Below, piece after piece: positions 33,314 through 41,682 of a stretch of 64,000 nucleotides of DNA; within the stretch, counting starts at the first letter, position 1; each line of letters begins with the position of its first letter. The DNA is from LSCE01 sp050485425. GTDB lineage: Bacteria > Pseudomonadota > Gammaproteobacteria > Nitrococcales > Aquisalimonadaceae. The position numbers and the translations under genes are program-made. The stretch covers positions 1 through 64,000 of the forward strand of contig JBJHBJ010000018.1 in the NCBI GenBank assembly GCA_050485425.1, given 5' to 3'. Below the pieces are notes generated by a model. The model made no database searches. It saw only the letters and a program-made list of their open reading frames with translations, and was not told the DNA's origin.

Positions 33314-34059
33314 GACAGCCCCGCGACCCAGCCGGCCACCTTGTCCAGGGCCTGGTACCGGGTGAGATCCACCTGGATCGGCGTCACGGACACGTAGCCA
33401 TTGCGAACCGCGTAGAAATCGGTGCCCTCCCCCGCATCCTCTTCCGAGCCGGGAGGTCCGATCCAGTAGATCGGCCGTTGCCGGGGATCGAAGTCCTTGA
33501 CCACTCCTTCCGCCCGATGCCGACGCCCCAGGCGGGTGGCCTGGAAACCCTGCAGTTCGTCCCAGGGCAGGTCCGGCAGGTTGACGTTGAGGATGGTATC
33601 GGCAGGCAGAGGGTCTTTCAGCAATCTCTGGACCAGCATGGCTGCGGCCCGTGCCGCTGTGGCGAAGTAGCGCGGCTTGTGGGAAGCGATGGAGATGGCG
33701 ATGGCCGGCAACCCCAGAAAACGCCCTTCGGTGGCGGCCGCGACGGTGCCACTGTAGAGGATGTCGTCGCCCATGTTGGCGCCGGCGTTGATACCCGAAA
33801 CCACCATATCCGGCTCGTCACGCAGCAGCCCGGTAACCGCCAGATGCACACAGTCCGTCGGCGTTCCCTCGACGCGGTAGACCCGGTCCTCGACTTCCAC
33901 CGCCCGGATCGGGAGATCCAGTGTCAGCGAATTGCTTGCGCCGCTGCGGTCACGGTCGGGAGCAACGATGGTGATGTCCCCCAGCTGCGCCATTTCCTCG
34001 GCCAGGGAGCGAATGCCGGGAGCGGTATAGCCGTCATCGTTGCTCACCAGTATGTGCAT
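33310..34059 (-). CDS. surE: 5'/3'-nucleotidase SurE
   Basis: Stationary-phase survival phosphatase acting on nucleoside monophosphates and short polyphosphate. The 249-residue protein begins with the metal-binding MHILVSNDDGY motif, and includes APDRDRSGASNSLT, GTPTDCVHLA and VVSGINAGANMGDDILYSGTV. The start at 34059 is at the canonical N-terminus; the much longer open frame upstream is spurious. First gene of the surE-to-rpoS run, divergent from the smr-domain gene. Confidence 0.95.
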   Translation of the reverse strand: MHILVSNDDGYTAPGIRSLAEEMAQLGDITIVAPDRDRSGASNSLTLDLPIRAVEVEDRVYRVEGTPTDCVHLAVTGLLRDEPDMVVSGINAGANMGDDILYSGTVAAATEGRFLGLPAIAISIASHKPRYFATAARAAAMLVQRLLKDPLPADTILNVNLPDLPWDELQGFQATRLGRRHRAEGVVKDFDPRQRPIYWIGPPGSEEDAGEGTDFYAVRNGYVSVTPIQVDLTRYQALDKVAGWVAGLS

Positions 34060-34102
34060 GGTTGCTTCAAACCCTCTTCTGGCCGGGGACGCTGGAGCGG
34101 CA

Positions 34103-34140
34103 CAGTATACCGGTCCCGCGCTGCCTGAACGAGTATACTG
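34103..34140. promoter_or_regulatory. Inverted repeat carrying two divergent -10-like boxes
   Basis: CAGTATAC at 34103-34110 and GTATACTG at 34133-34140 are perfect 8-bp inverted repeats in the 115-base gap between surE and the smr gene. Each arm gives TATACT reading outward toward one of the two genes. No good -35 box is seen at 17 bases, so activator-dependent or operator function is possible. Confidence 0.35.
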
Positions 34141-34174
34141 GCGCTGGAGCCGACGTATGCACCAGGAGGCGGCG

Positions 34175-34711
34175 ATGACTGATGAACGGGACGAACACGA
34201 TGACCTGGACCTGTTCCGCCAGGCCGTCGCCGACGTCACCCCGCTACGCCAGAACCGGGTCCACCTGCGCCCTCCCGGCCCGCGCCCGGTGCCCCGCCAG
34301 ACGCTCGCCGACGAGTCCCGGGTGGTCGAGGAACTGCTCACCCACGAACTCGAACCGGACATGCTGGAGACCGGCGAGGAACTGCTGTTCGCCCGCCCGG
34401 GCGTGCAGAAACGCGTGATGCGCAAACTTCGGCGCGGCCTGTATCCACCCCAGGAGGAGCTTGACCTGCACGGCATGACGGTGGCGGTTGCGCACCAAGC
34501 CTTGCGCGAGTTCCTGGTGGAGAGCCGGCGTCACCGCTTCCGCTGCGTTCGCGTGATACACGGCAAGGGCAACCGTTCCAGCAACCGCGGGCCGGTGCTG
34601 AAAACCAAGGTGGACCGCTGGCTGCGGCAATGGGACGAGGTCATCGCCTATTCTTCGGCCCGGCCGGTGGACGGCGGCACCGGTGCCGTCTACGTGCTGC
34701 TGCGCTCCTGA
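34175..34711 (+). CDS. Smr-domain protein
   Basis: A 178-residue stand-alone Smr (small MutS-related) protein. The Smr domain occupies the C-terminal half with LDLHGMTV and the VIHGKGNRS...GPVLK loop; Smr domains bind or nick nucleic acids, and some act in ribosome rescue. The N-terminal half is basic and proline-rich. ATG at 34175 has AGGAGG at 34164-34169. Its 3' end overlaps the convergent truD by 22 bases, which may produce antisense overlap of the two transcripts. Confidence 0.85.
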   Translation: MTDERDEHDDLDLFRQAVADVTPLRQNRVHLRPPGPRPVPRQTLADESRVVEELLTHELEPDMLETGEELLFARPGVQKRVMRKLRRGLYPPQEELDLHGMTVAVAHQALREFLVESRRHRFRCVRVIHGKGNRSSNRGPVLKTKVDRWLRQWDEVIAYSSARPVDGGTGAVYVLLRS

Positions 34712-35727
34712 ACCAGTTCCCGCAGCACCGCAGTGGCAAAGCTGCCCGGCGGCAGCCGGAAAGCCAGCTCCAGCGTGTCCCTGGCCGGCATCCACCAGCC
34801 GAGGTCCGCAACCGCCACGCGCAGCGCCCGACGCTCGGCCCGCATGCGCCAGTGCTCCAGTCCCTCGGCAAATGTCGCGTATGCGGCAAGCACCCGCCGC
34901 TCCAGACGGAATACCTCACCTTCCGGAGCCATGCCGTCGATACCGTGCAGCGGCCCGGTGGCATGCAGATCCACCGCGGCCAGCCGGCGGTCCACGGCCG
35001 TGGCGGGCTCGGCCCGGAACAGGCTGCGGCTGCCCGAAAAGGTCATCAGATCACCGACCAAGGCCCTGTTCCAGGTTCCCGCTTCCACTCGCGCGGCCAG
35101 GACACGGTTGAACAACAGGCTGCGTGCGGCTGACAGATACAGCCCCCGCACCTGTCGGTCCCGCACCGGCTCGCCCCGGAACAGGCTTAACGCCGCCTCC
35201 AGGTTGCCGCCGCCGCGGCCGAAGCGCTGTTCACCGAACCAGTTGGGTACCCCCGAGCGGGAGAGCCGCAGCAGGCGGGCATGCAAGGCAGTGGTATCGC
35301 CGTCCAGCTCCCGCACGCGGATTACGAAACGATTGCCCCGCAGGGTGCCGGTCCGCAGCTTGCGGCGGTGGCGGGCCATGCGCAGGACACGAATGCCCTC
35401 GGGCGGCTGCGGCAGTGTCACCTCCCTGCCGGGCAGGTGCACGCCGAACCACTGATCGGTCACCGCATGGCGGTCCTTGAGACCGGCGTGGGTGACATCG
35501 CGGCGGCGAACCGCCAGGGCATCTGCCAGCCAGGTGCTGACCTGGGCAGTGTTCAACCCCCGCTTGCGTATGCGCAAAAGCAGGTGCTCCCCCTCGCCGG
35601 ACGGCTCGAAACCGAGATCCTCCTCGACGCGGAAGTCATCCGCTTGAACACGCAGCCGGCCGCTGGCCACCGGGCCGCCCCAGGCGAATGGCAGACCGGT
35701 CCAGGCCTGCTCCAGCCACTCAGCCAC
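34690..35727 (-). CDS. truD: tRNA pseudouridine synthase TruD
   Basis: Makes pseudouridine 13 in tRNA-Glu. The 345-residue protein has VEEDLGFEPSGEGEHL near the start, the catalytic motif GLKDRHAVTDQWFGV with its aspartate, and NWFGEQRFGR of the TRUD insertion domain. GTG at 35727 begins the family-like N-terminus and overlaps the ispF stop by 8 bases; an in-frame start at 35766 would add 13 residues. The ispD-ispF-truD order is conserved with E. coli. Confidence 0.93.
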   Translation of the reverse strand: MAEWLEQAWTGLPFAWGGPVASGRLRVQADDFRVEEDLGFEPSGEGEHLLLRIRKRGLNTAQVSTWLADALAVRRRDVTHAGLKDRHAVTDQWFGVHLPGREVTLPQPPEGIRVLRMARHRRKLRTGTLRGNRFVIRVRELDGDTTALHARLLRLSRSGVPNWFGEQRFGRGGGNLEAALSLFRGEPVRDRQVRGLYLSAARSLLFNRVLAARVEAGTWNRALVGDLMTFSGSRSLFRAEPATAVDRRLAAVDLHATGPLHGIDGMAPEGEVFRLERRVLAAYATFAEGLEHWRMRAERRALRVAVADLGWWMPARDTLELAFRLPPGSFATAVLRELVQERSST

Positions 35728-36205
35728 GTGAGACCGCTTGCAACAGAACGACCGCCTGGGCAGCAATGCCCTCCTCGCGGCCCGTGAAACCCATGCGCTC
35801 GGTCGTGGTCGCCTTGACGCTCACGCAGTCCAGCGCCAGTTCCAGGTCGACGGCCAGATTCTCCCGCATACGCGGGATATGCGGGGCCAGTTTCGGTGCC
35901 TGGGCAATGACCGTGGCGTCCACGTTCACCGGTACGAAACCGGCCGCATGCACCAGTTCCAGCGCGCCACGCAGCAGTACCCTGCTGTCGGCCCCCTTCC
36001 AGCGGGGGTCGGTGTCGGGGAAGTGCTGGCCGATATCGCCGGCGGCAATGGCACCCAGCAGTGCATCGGTGATCGCATGGAGCAGCGCATCACCGTCGGA
36101 ATGCGCTTCGATACCGCGATCATGCGGAATAGCGACGCCGCCCAGTACCAGCCGGCCGCCTTCGCGGAAGCGATGCGCGTCTATCCCCTGGCCGATTCGG
36201 AACAT
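35720..36205 (-). CDS. ispF: 2-C-methyl-D-erythritol 2,4-cyclodiphosphate synthase
   Basis: Fifth step of the MEP isoprenoid pathway. The 161-residue protein shows the zinc-binding GIDAHRF and the second metal region SDGDALLHAITDALLGA, with DIGQHFPDTDP and the C-terminal VKATTTERMGFTGREEGIAAQA. It starts two bases after ispD, and truD overlaps its end, so the three genes are one transcription unit. Confidence 0.96.
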   Translation of the reverse strand: MFRIGQGIDAHRFREGGRLVLGGVAIPHDRGIEAHSDGDALLHAITDALLGAIAAGDIGQHFPDTDPRWKGADSRVLLRGALELVHAAGFVPVNVDATVIAQAPKLAPHIPRMRENLAVDLELALDCVSVKATTTERMGFTGREEGIAAQAVVLLQAVSRG

Positions 36206-36207
36206 GA

Positions 36208-36924
36208 TTACTCCTGCTTGCGCAGTGCGTGAAGGATGGACTCGGCCAGCGGCAGGTCCGCCGGCTGGGTAATCTTCAGATTGGTGCTCTCGCCCTCGAC
36301 CAGCAGCGGATGATAGCCGCGCCGCTCCATCGCCTGCGCCTCGTCCGTGACCGGACGGTCGGAATCCAGCACCGCCTGTAGCGCCTCGCGCAGCGCGTGC
36401 AGCGGAAACAGCTGCGGGGTCATCGCGTGCCAGAGCCCCCGTCGCTCCGCCGTACCGGCAACAAACCCCTCCTCGCCCTCGCGCTTCAGGGTATCCCGCA
36501 CGGGGTAGGCGAGCAGCCCGCCGTGCTGGGTTTGCAGCGCCTGCTCAAGTAGCCGGTCCAGTTCCGGCCGCGTCAGGCACGGGCGAACGGCATCGTGCAC
36601 CAGCACCCAGGCCCGATCGTCCGCGAGCGTCACCAGCATATCGAGGCAATTCAGCACCGACTGGAAGCGCTCTGCCCCGCCGATCGCGATATGCAACGGC
36701 TTGTCGCTGCGCACGCCGTGTTCGGCCCAGTAGGGATCGTCCCTGCCCAGAGCCACCACGCATCCGCTGACCCGGGGATGCGCCAGCAAGGATTCGACGC
36801 TCCAGTGAATGACCGGGCGACCTAGCAGGGGGAGATACTGTTTCGGAATGCGGGACTGCATGCGGCGGCCGATCCCGGCCGCGGGAACCACCGCCCAGAC
36901 GGCGGGGCTTTCACTGATTGTCAT
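36208..36924 (-). CDS. ispD: 2-C-methyl-D-erythritol 4-phosphate cytidylyltransferase
   Basis: Couples CTP to MEP in isoprenoid synthesis. The 238-residue protein has the nucleotidyltransferase loop PAAGIGRRM, then PKQYLPLLGRPV, VLVHDAVRPC, and TDEAQAMERRGY. The ATG overlaps ftsB by four bases (ATGA). With dxr (60 kb) and ispF also present, three MEP-pathway genes lie in this window. Confidence 0.96.
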   Translation of the reverse strand: MTISESPAVWAVVPAAGIGRRMQSRIPKQYLPLLGRPVIHWSVESLLAHPRVSGCVVALGRDDPYWAEHGVRSDKPLHIAIGGAERFQSVLNCLDMLVTLADDRAWVLVHDAVRPCLTRPELDRLLEQALQTQHGGLLAYPVRDTLKREGEEGFVAGTAERRGLWHAMTPQLFPLHALREALQAVLDSDRPVTDEAQAMERRGYHPLLVEGESTNLKITQPADLPLAESILHALRKQE

Positions 36925-37193
36925 GGATCGGCGACCTGATAAAAGACTTCCCCTTCCCGGATCATGCCCAGTTCGCTTCGGGCACGCTCCTCCAGCGCTT
37001 CCAGGCCGTCCTTGAGATCGCGGACGTCGGCGTCCAGCGCTTCGTTGCGTTCGCGCAGCTCGGCATTCCGGGCCTGCTGTTCGTCCACGGCCTGCCGCAG
37101 CTGCCAGACCTGTGCGAGGCCTCCATCCTGGGACCAGAGCTGGAACTGCAACAGCAGAAACACCCCGGCAAGCAGCGCGATCAGCAAACGCAT
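36921..37193 (-). CDS. ftsB: Cell division protein FtsB
   Basis: Small bitopic division protein that joins FtsL and FtsQ to activate septal wall synthesis. The 90-residue protein has an N-terminal membrane helix (about 2-16, LLIALLAGVFLLLQFQL) followed by a periplasmic coiled coil (about 28-70) and a conserved tail, ARSELGMIREGEVFYQV. The eno-ftsB-ispD order is the same as in E. coli. Confidence 0.94.
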   Translation of the reverse strand: MRLLIALLAGVFLLLQFQLWSQDGGLAQVWQLRQAVDEQQARNAELRERNEALDADVRDLKDGLEALEERARSELGMIREGEVFYQVADP

Positions 37194-37251
37194 AGGCAGG
37201 CGTAACGGTTCATTGCAAGGACAGCAGTCACCTTACCCCAGTCCGGCCCTC

Positions 37252-37281
37252 GGCGCGACAGCGTTTCCACACTGTTGCGCC
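37252..37281 (-). terminator. Hairpin after eno
   Basis: GGCGCGACAG (37252-37261) and CTGTTGCGCC (37272-37281) pair over 10 bases with one G-U, ten bases past the eno stop codon on the minus strand. No T-tract follows, so it may only attenuate reading into ftsB. Confidence 0.4.
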
Positions 37282-37290
37282 GGGCGTTGC

Positions 37291-38580
37291 TCAGAACCGC
37301 TTGAGGTTCGGAAACGCGTTGCGGCCGGCATACACGGCCTGGCTCCCGAGTTCGGCCTCGATGCGCAGCAACTGATTGTATTTGGCCACACGATCGGAGC
37401 GGCAGAGCGAGCCGGTCTTGATCTGGGTGGCACTGGAGGCCACCGCCAGGTCGGCAATGGTGGTGTCCTCGGTCTCGCCGGATCGGTGCGACACCACGGC
37501 GGTGTAGCCAGCGCCTTCCGCCAGCGCGATGGCGTCCAGTGTCTCGGTCAGCGTGCCGATCTGGTTGAACTTGATCAGGATGGAATTGGCGATTCCCTTG
37601 TCGATGCCTTCCTGAAGAATGCGAGTGTTGGTCACGAAGAGGTCATCGCCGACCAGCTGGCAACGCTCGCCCAGCTTCTGCGTGAGCAGCTTCCAGCCGT
37701 CCCAGTCGCCCTCGTCCATGCCGTCCTCGATAGTGATGATCGGGTACCGGTCGACCCAGCCCGCCAGCACGTCGGCGAACTCGGCTGCGGAGTAGCGCTT
37801 GCCCTCCGACTCCAGGACGTAGGCGCCATCCTTGTAGAACTCGGAGCTGGCCACATCCAGGCCCAGCCAGATCTGCTCTCCCAGCGAGTAGCCGGACGCT
37901 TCCACGGCTTCCTTGATGGTTTCCAGCGCCGCCTGGTTGGAGGGAAGATCCGGCGCGAAACCGCCCTCGTCCCCGACAGCGGTGCTCAGGCCGCGCCCTG
38001 CCAGCACTTTCTTCAGCGCATGGAAGATCTCGGTCCCCGCCCGCAGCGCCTCGCTGAAACGGTCGAATCCGACGGGAAGGATCATGAACTCCTGCAGGTC
38101 GACGCTGTTGTCGGCGTGGGCGCCGCCGTTGATGATGTTCATCATCGGCACCGGCAGCAGGTAAGGGCCGGTGGTGTTCAGCGAGCGGTACAGTTCCACG
38201 CCCCGCTCCGCCGCCTGGGCACGGGCCACTGCCAGGGAGGCCGCCAGCAGCGCGTTGGCGCCAAGCCGGCTCTTGTTGTCGGTGCCGTCCAGTTCGATCA
38301 TGCGCTGGTCCACGGCACGCTGATCGGCCGCGTCCATGCCGGCGAGCTCCCCGGCGAGCGTGAGATTGACGTTCTCCACCGCCTTGCGCACGCCCTTGCC
38401 CAGATAACGTCCCTTGTCACCGTCACGCAGTTCCACCGCCTCGCGGGTTCCGGTGGAGGCGCCGGAAGGCACGGCAGCCCGACCGAAGGCTCCGGAATCC
38501 AGCCACACATCGGCTTCGACCGTGGGGTTGCCGCGGGAATCGAGGATCTCACGCGCCTTGATCGTCTTGATCTTCGCCAT
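37291..38580 (-). CDS. eno: Enolase
   Basis: Interconverts 2-phosphoglycerate and phosphoenolpyruvate in glycolysis, and is also a degradosome component in E. coli. The 429-residue protein has the usual length. Visible hallmarks are DSRGNPTVE near the start, SGASTGTREAVELRD, GDDLFVTN, LIKFNQIGTLTET with the catalytic lysine region, and SHRSGETEDTTIADLAV. It lies 53 bases downstream of kdsA in an AT-rich gap. Confidence 0.97.
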   Translation of the reverse strand: MAKIKTIKAREILDSRGNPTVEADVWLDSGAFGRAAVPSGASTGTREAVELRDGDKGRYLGKGVRKAVENVNLTLAGELAGMDAADQRAVDQRMIELDGTDNKSRLGANALLAASLAVARAQAAERGVELYRSLNTTGPYLLPVPMMNIINGGAHADNSVDLQEFMILPVGFDRFSEALRAGTEIFHALKKVLAGRGLSTAVGDEGGFAPDLPSNQAALETIKEAVEASGYSLGEQIWLGLDVASSEFYKDGAYVLESEGKRYSAAEFADVLAGWVDRYPIITIEDGMDEGDWDGWKLLTQKLGERCQLVGDDLFVTNTRILQEGIDKGIANSILIKFNQIGTLTETLDAIALAEGAGYTAVVSHRSGETEDTTIADLAVASSATQIKTGSLCRSDRVAKYNQLLRIEAELGSQAVYAGRNAFPNLKRF

Positions 38581-38633
38581 GGGTCAATGATTTCCTATTT
38601 TCTGAATAGTTACGAAATTTTTATGAAGTAGTT

Positions 38634-39476
38634 TCACATCTGGTCTTCGGGGAACCCTGCCTGTTTGACCGCGCGATCCAGCGTCGTCAGCGTTGCCAGC
38701 AACCGCTCCATCAGCGGCAGCGGCCAGGCATTGGGGCCATCGGACAGCGCCTTCGCCGGATCCGGGTGCGTTTCCATGAACACACCGGCCACGCCGGCCG
38801 CCACCGCCGCCCGCGCCAGCACCGGCACGAACTCGCGCTGACCGCCGGAGACATTCCCCTGCCCGCCGGGCAACTGCACCGAATGCGTCGCGTCGAATAC
38901 CACCGGGCAACCGGTCTTGCGCATCACCGACAGCGAGCGCATGTCGGAAACCAGATTGTTGTAGCCGAACGATGCGCCGCGCTCGCAGACCAGGATCTGC
39001 CTGTTGCCCACGGCGCGGGCCTTCTCCACCACATTGGCCATGTCCCACGGCGCCAGGAACTGGCCTTTCTTGATGTTCACCGGCCGCCCCTGGGAGGCCA
39101 CCTTCTGGATGTAGTTGGTCTGCCGGCAGAGGAAGGCCGGTGTCTGCAGCACGTCCACCACCGAGGCCACTTCCTCCATGGGCGTGTCCTCGTGCACGTC
39201 GGTGATCACGGGCACACCCAGGCGGGCTTTCACCGTTTCCAGGATCTTCAGCCCCTGCTCCATGCCCAGACCACGGAAGCTCTCGTGGGAAGAGCGGTTC
39301 GCCTTGTCGAAAGAGGACTTGTAAATGAAAGGGATGGAGAGCTTTTCGCACATCTCCTTGAGCTGCCCGGCGGTGTCCATCGCCAGTTGCTCGGACTCCA
39401 CCACGCAGGGCCCGGCGATGAGGAACAGGGGTTGATCCAGTCCTGCGCGGAAACCGCAAAGATCGATGCTGCTCAT
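38634..39476 (-). CDS. kdsA: 3-deoxy-8-phosphooctulonate synthase (KDO-8-P synthase)
   Basis: Condenses PEP and arabinose-5-phosphate to KDO-8-phosphate for the lipopolysaccharide core. The 280-residue protein has LIAGPCVVESEQLA, YKSSFDKANRSS, VITDVHEDTP, LCRQTNYIQK and DATHSVQLPGGQG, all typical of KdsA. It follows pyrG by 12 bases, the conserved pyrG-kdsA-eno order. Confidence 0.96.
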   Translation of the reverse strand: MSSIDLCGFRAGLDQPLFLIAGPCVVESEQLAMDTAGQLKEMCEKLSIPFIYKSSFDKANRSSHESFRGLGMEQGLKILETVKARLGVPVITDVHEDTPMEEVASVVDVLQTPAFLCRQTNYIQKVASQGRPVNIKKGQFLAPWDMANVVEKARAVGNRQILVCERGASFGYNNLVSDMRSLSVMRKTGCPVVFDATHSVQLPGGQGNVSGGQREFVPVLARAAVAAGVAGVFMETHPDPAKALSDGPNAWPLPLMERLLATLTTLDRAVKQAGFPEDQM

Positions 39477-39488
39477 GACGTTCCTCCG

Positions 39489-41114
39489 CTACTGGCCGCG
39501 GTGTTCGCGGGCGGCCTTGATGAAGCCGCTGAACAACGGATGGCCGTCCCGCGGCGTGGAGGTGAACTCCGGATGGAACTGGCAGCCGATGAACCAGGGG
39601 TGATCGGGCAACTCCACCACTTCCACCAGGTTGCCGTCGTCCGACAGGCCGGAAATGCGCAGACCGGCCTGCCTGAGTGTTTCAGCATAGTGGTTGTTGA
39701 ACTCGAAGCGATGCCGGTGGCGTTCAACCACCGATTCCTGGCCATACATGCGTGCCACCAGCGATCCGGCCTCCAGCTGGCAGGCCTGCCCGCCCAGGCG
39801 CATGGTGCCTCCGAGATCGTCGTCCGGACCGCGGCGCTCGATGCGGCCGTCCTTGGTCATCCACTCGGTGATCAGGCCGATGACCGGGTGCTCGGCGTCG
39901 CGGTTGAATTCGGTGCTGTGCGCATCCGCGAGGCCGGCGACATTGCGGGCGAATTCGATCACCGCCACCTGCATGCCCAGGCAGATACCCAGGTACGGGA
40001 TCTTCTTCTCACGGGCATGGCGCGCCGCCATGATCTTGCCTTCCACGCCACGCTCGCCGAAGCCGCCGGGGACCAGGACGGCGTCCACGTCATCCAGCAC
40101 GCCGGTGCCGTGCTGTTCCACTTCCTCGGAGTCCACGTAGCGGATATTGACCCGGGTCAGCGTGTGAATGCCGGCGTGAATCAGCGATTCGCTCAGCGAC
40201 TTGTAGGCGTCGGCCAGGTTGACGTACTTGCCAACCATGGCGATGGTCACCTCGCCGGTGGGCTGTTGCTTGGCCTTGACCACGTTTTCCCAGTCGGACA
40301 GGTCGGCCGGCGGCAGGTCCTTCAGCCCCAGTTTTTCGGCAACGATGCTGTCCAGGTGCTGGGCATGCAGGGCCAGCGGAACCTTGTAGATGTCGTCCAC
40401 ATCCAGCGCGGAAATGACCGCCTGCTGCTCCACGTTGGTGAACAACGCGATCTTCCGGCGTTCGTCCTCCGGAATCGGCTGGGTGGCCCGGCACAGTAGG
40501 ATATCCGGCTGGATGCCGATGGAACGCAGTTCCTTCACCGAGTGCTGGGTCGGCTTGGTCTTCATCTCGCCGCTGGCACCGATGAACGGCACCAGGGTCA
40601 GGTGGATGAACAGGCTGTCGCGCCGGTGTTCCACGCCCATCTGGCGGATGGCTTCCAGGAACGGCAGCGATTCGATGTCACCCACCGTACCGCCGATCTC
40701 CACCAGCGCCACGTCGCTGCCCTCGGCGCCGGCGCGGATGCAGCGCTTGATCTCGTCGGTGATGTGCGGGATCACCTGCACGGTGCCGCCAAGGTATTCG
40801 CCGCGACGCTCCTTGCGGATCACGTTCTCGTAGATGCGGCCGGTGGTGTAGTTGTTGCGGCGGCCGGTGCGCATGCGCACGAAGCGTTCGTAGTGACCCA
40901 GGTCCAGGTCGGTCTCGGCACCGTCTTCGGTGACATAAACCTCGCCGTGCTGGAACGGGCTCATCGTGCCGGGATCGACGTTGATGTACGGGTCCAGCTT
41001 GATCATCGTGACCTTGAGCCCGCGAGCCTGGAGAATACTGGCCAACGATGCCGAGGCGATGCCTTTGCCCAATGAGGAAACAACACCGCCTGTAATGAAG
41101 ATGTATCGGGTCAT
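39489..41114 (-). CDS. pyrG: CTP synthase
   Basis: Makes CTP from UTP with glutamine as nitrogen donor. The 541-residue protein has the N-terminal synthetase domain (FITGGVVSSLGKGI, EIGGTVGDIES) and the C-terminal glutamine amidotransferase domain, with nucleophilic Cys in GICLGMQ and the His/Glu pair in FHPEF. ATG at 41114 is the canonical start; the open frame to 41279 runs into repeat DNA and is rejected. First gene of the pyrG-to-truD run after the repeat region. Confidence 0.97.
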   Translation of the reverse strand: MTRYIFITGGVVSSLGKGIASASLASILQARGLKVTMIKLDPYINVDPGTMSPFQHGEVYVTEDGAETDLDLGHYERFVRMRTGRRNNYTTGRIYENVIRKERRGEYLGGTVQVIPHITDEIKRCIRAGAEGSDVALVEIGGTVGDIESLPFLEAIRQMGVEHRRDSLFIHLTLVPFIGASGEMKTKPTQHSVKELRSIGIQPDILLCRATQPIPEDERRKIALFTNVEQQAVISALDVDDIYKVPLALHAQHLDSIVAEKLGLKDLPPADLSDWENVVKAKQQPTGEVTIAMVGKYVNLADAYKSLSESLIHAGIHTLTRVNIRYVDSEEVEQHGTGVLDDVDAVLVPGGFGERGVEGKIMAARHAREKKIPYLGICLGMQVAVIEFARNVAGLADAHSTEFNRDAEHPVIGLITEWMTKDGRIERRGPDDDLGGTMRLGGQACQLEAGSLVARMYGQESVVERHRHRFEFNNHYAETLRQAGLRISGLSDDGNLVEVVELPDHPWFIGCQFHPEFTSTPRDGHPLFSGFIKAAREHRGQ

Positions 41115-41233
41115 AGAGACTTCGTTTCTGGTGACTATGTGGGGGGCCAGAACTGACCCGCGGGACGGGAGGAAACAGTAACAGAACGGCCTCGGCAGCA
41201 CAACGCTGACCGCTCGGTCAGGGGCTTCGGTCC

Positions 41234-41663
41234 GGCCCGGGCGGGATGTTCCGTTCCGGGAACGCCGTGAACCAGCCATGGGGGCTTGTCGGCCGCGTCC
41301 ATGCGGCCGACAGTCCGGAGCCGCTTGCCCCGGCCCGACCTGCCTGGGTGGTTACCAACCTTGTAGATGGTATTGCCATATCTCAATGCCAGCCTGCGCC
41401 GCTGTGGACGGCGTTGCGCGTCCGCGGTGTTGCGCTCGCTCGACGTGGAATGACCATGCCGGCAATCGCGCGTCTTGCTGACAAGCCGCGCAACCGCGCT
41501 GAAGCGGAGTAATACGTTCGAAAAGGTAGTCATCCCAGCGGAGTGCAGTGCTGCAGGCCCGGGCGAGGTGTTCCGTGCCGGGATGTCGGCGAGAGGGACC
41601 TCGCCGACAAGCCCCCATGGAGGGGTTCACGGCGTTCCCGGCACGGAACACCTCGCCCGGGCC
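41234..41663. repeat. MITE-like repeat element with about 60-bp inverted ends
   Basis: The left end (about 41234-41293) reads GGCCCGGGCGGGATGTTCCG onward to CATGGGGGCTTGTCGGC. The right end (about 41604-41663) is its imperfect reverse complement, GCCGACAAGCCCCCATGG onward to CTCGCCCGGGCC. Next to the left end is a 10-bp hairpin, TGTCGGCCGC/GCGGCCGACA, at 41287-41312. The interior has no ORF with a recognisable domain. This layout fits a miniature non-autonomous element or a composite of dispersed extragenic palindromes. Confidence 0.6.
41556..41663. repeat. Nested palindrome: 28-bp perfect inverted repeat enclosing a 10-bp hairpin
   Basis: Arms 41556-41583 and 41636-41663 are perfect 28-base inverted repeats (GGCCCGGGCGAGGTGTTCCG...). 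Inside them TGTCGGCGAG at 41584-41593 and CTCGCCGACA at 41600-41609 form a second perfect stem with loop AGGGAC. The structure begins 20 bases after the tilS stop on the minus strand and could fold in the tilS transcript as a strong 3' structure. Confidence 0.75.
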
Positions 41664-41682
41664 GGATCGAAGCCTGGGAAAG

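Larger units (their letters stand above)
41115..41682. other. 568-base non-coding stretch filled with palindromic repeats
   Basis: No protein-coding gene is supported here between tilS and pyrG, which are adjacent genes on the minus strand. The stretch contains the repeat element described separately. Open frames on both strands translate the inverted repeats (for example PWLVHGVPGTEHPARAG-type text) and have no family resemblance. The pyrG promoter should lie within 41115-41233. Confidence 0.7.

Noticed and set aside
34040..34476. Long minus-strand frame extending surE upstream to 34476
   Set aside because: SurE proteins begin at MHILVSNDDGY, which is at 34059; the extension runs through the divergent smr gene.
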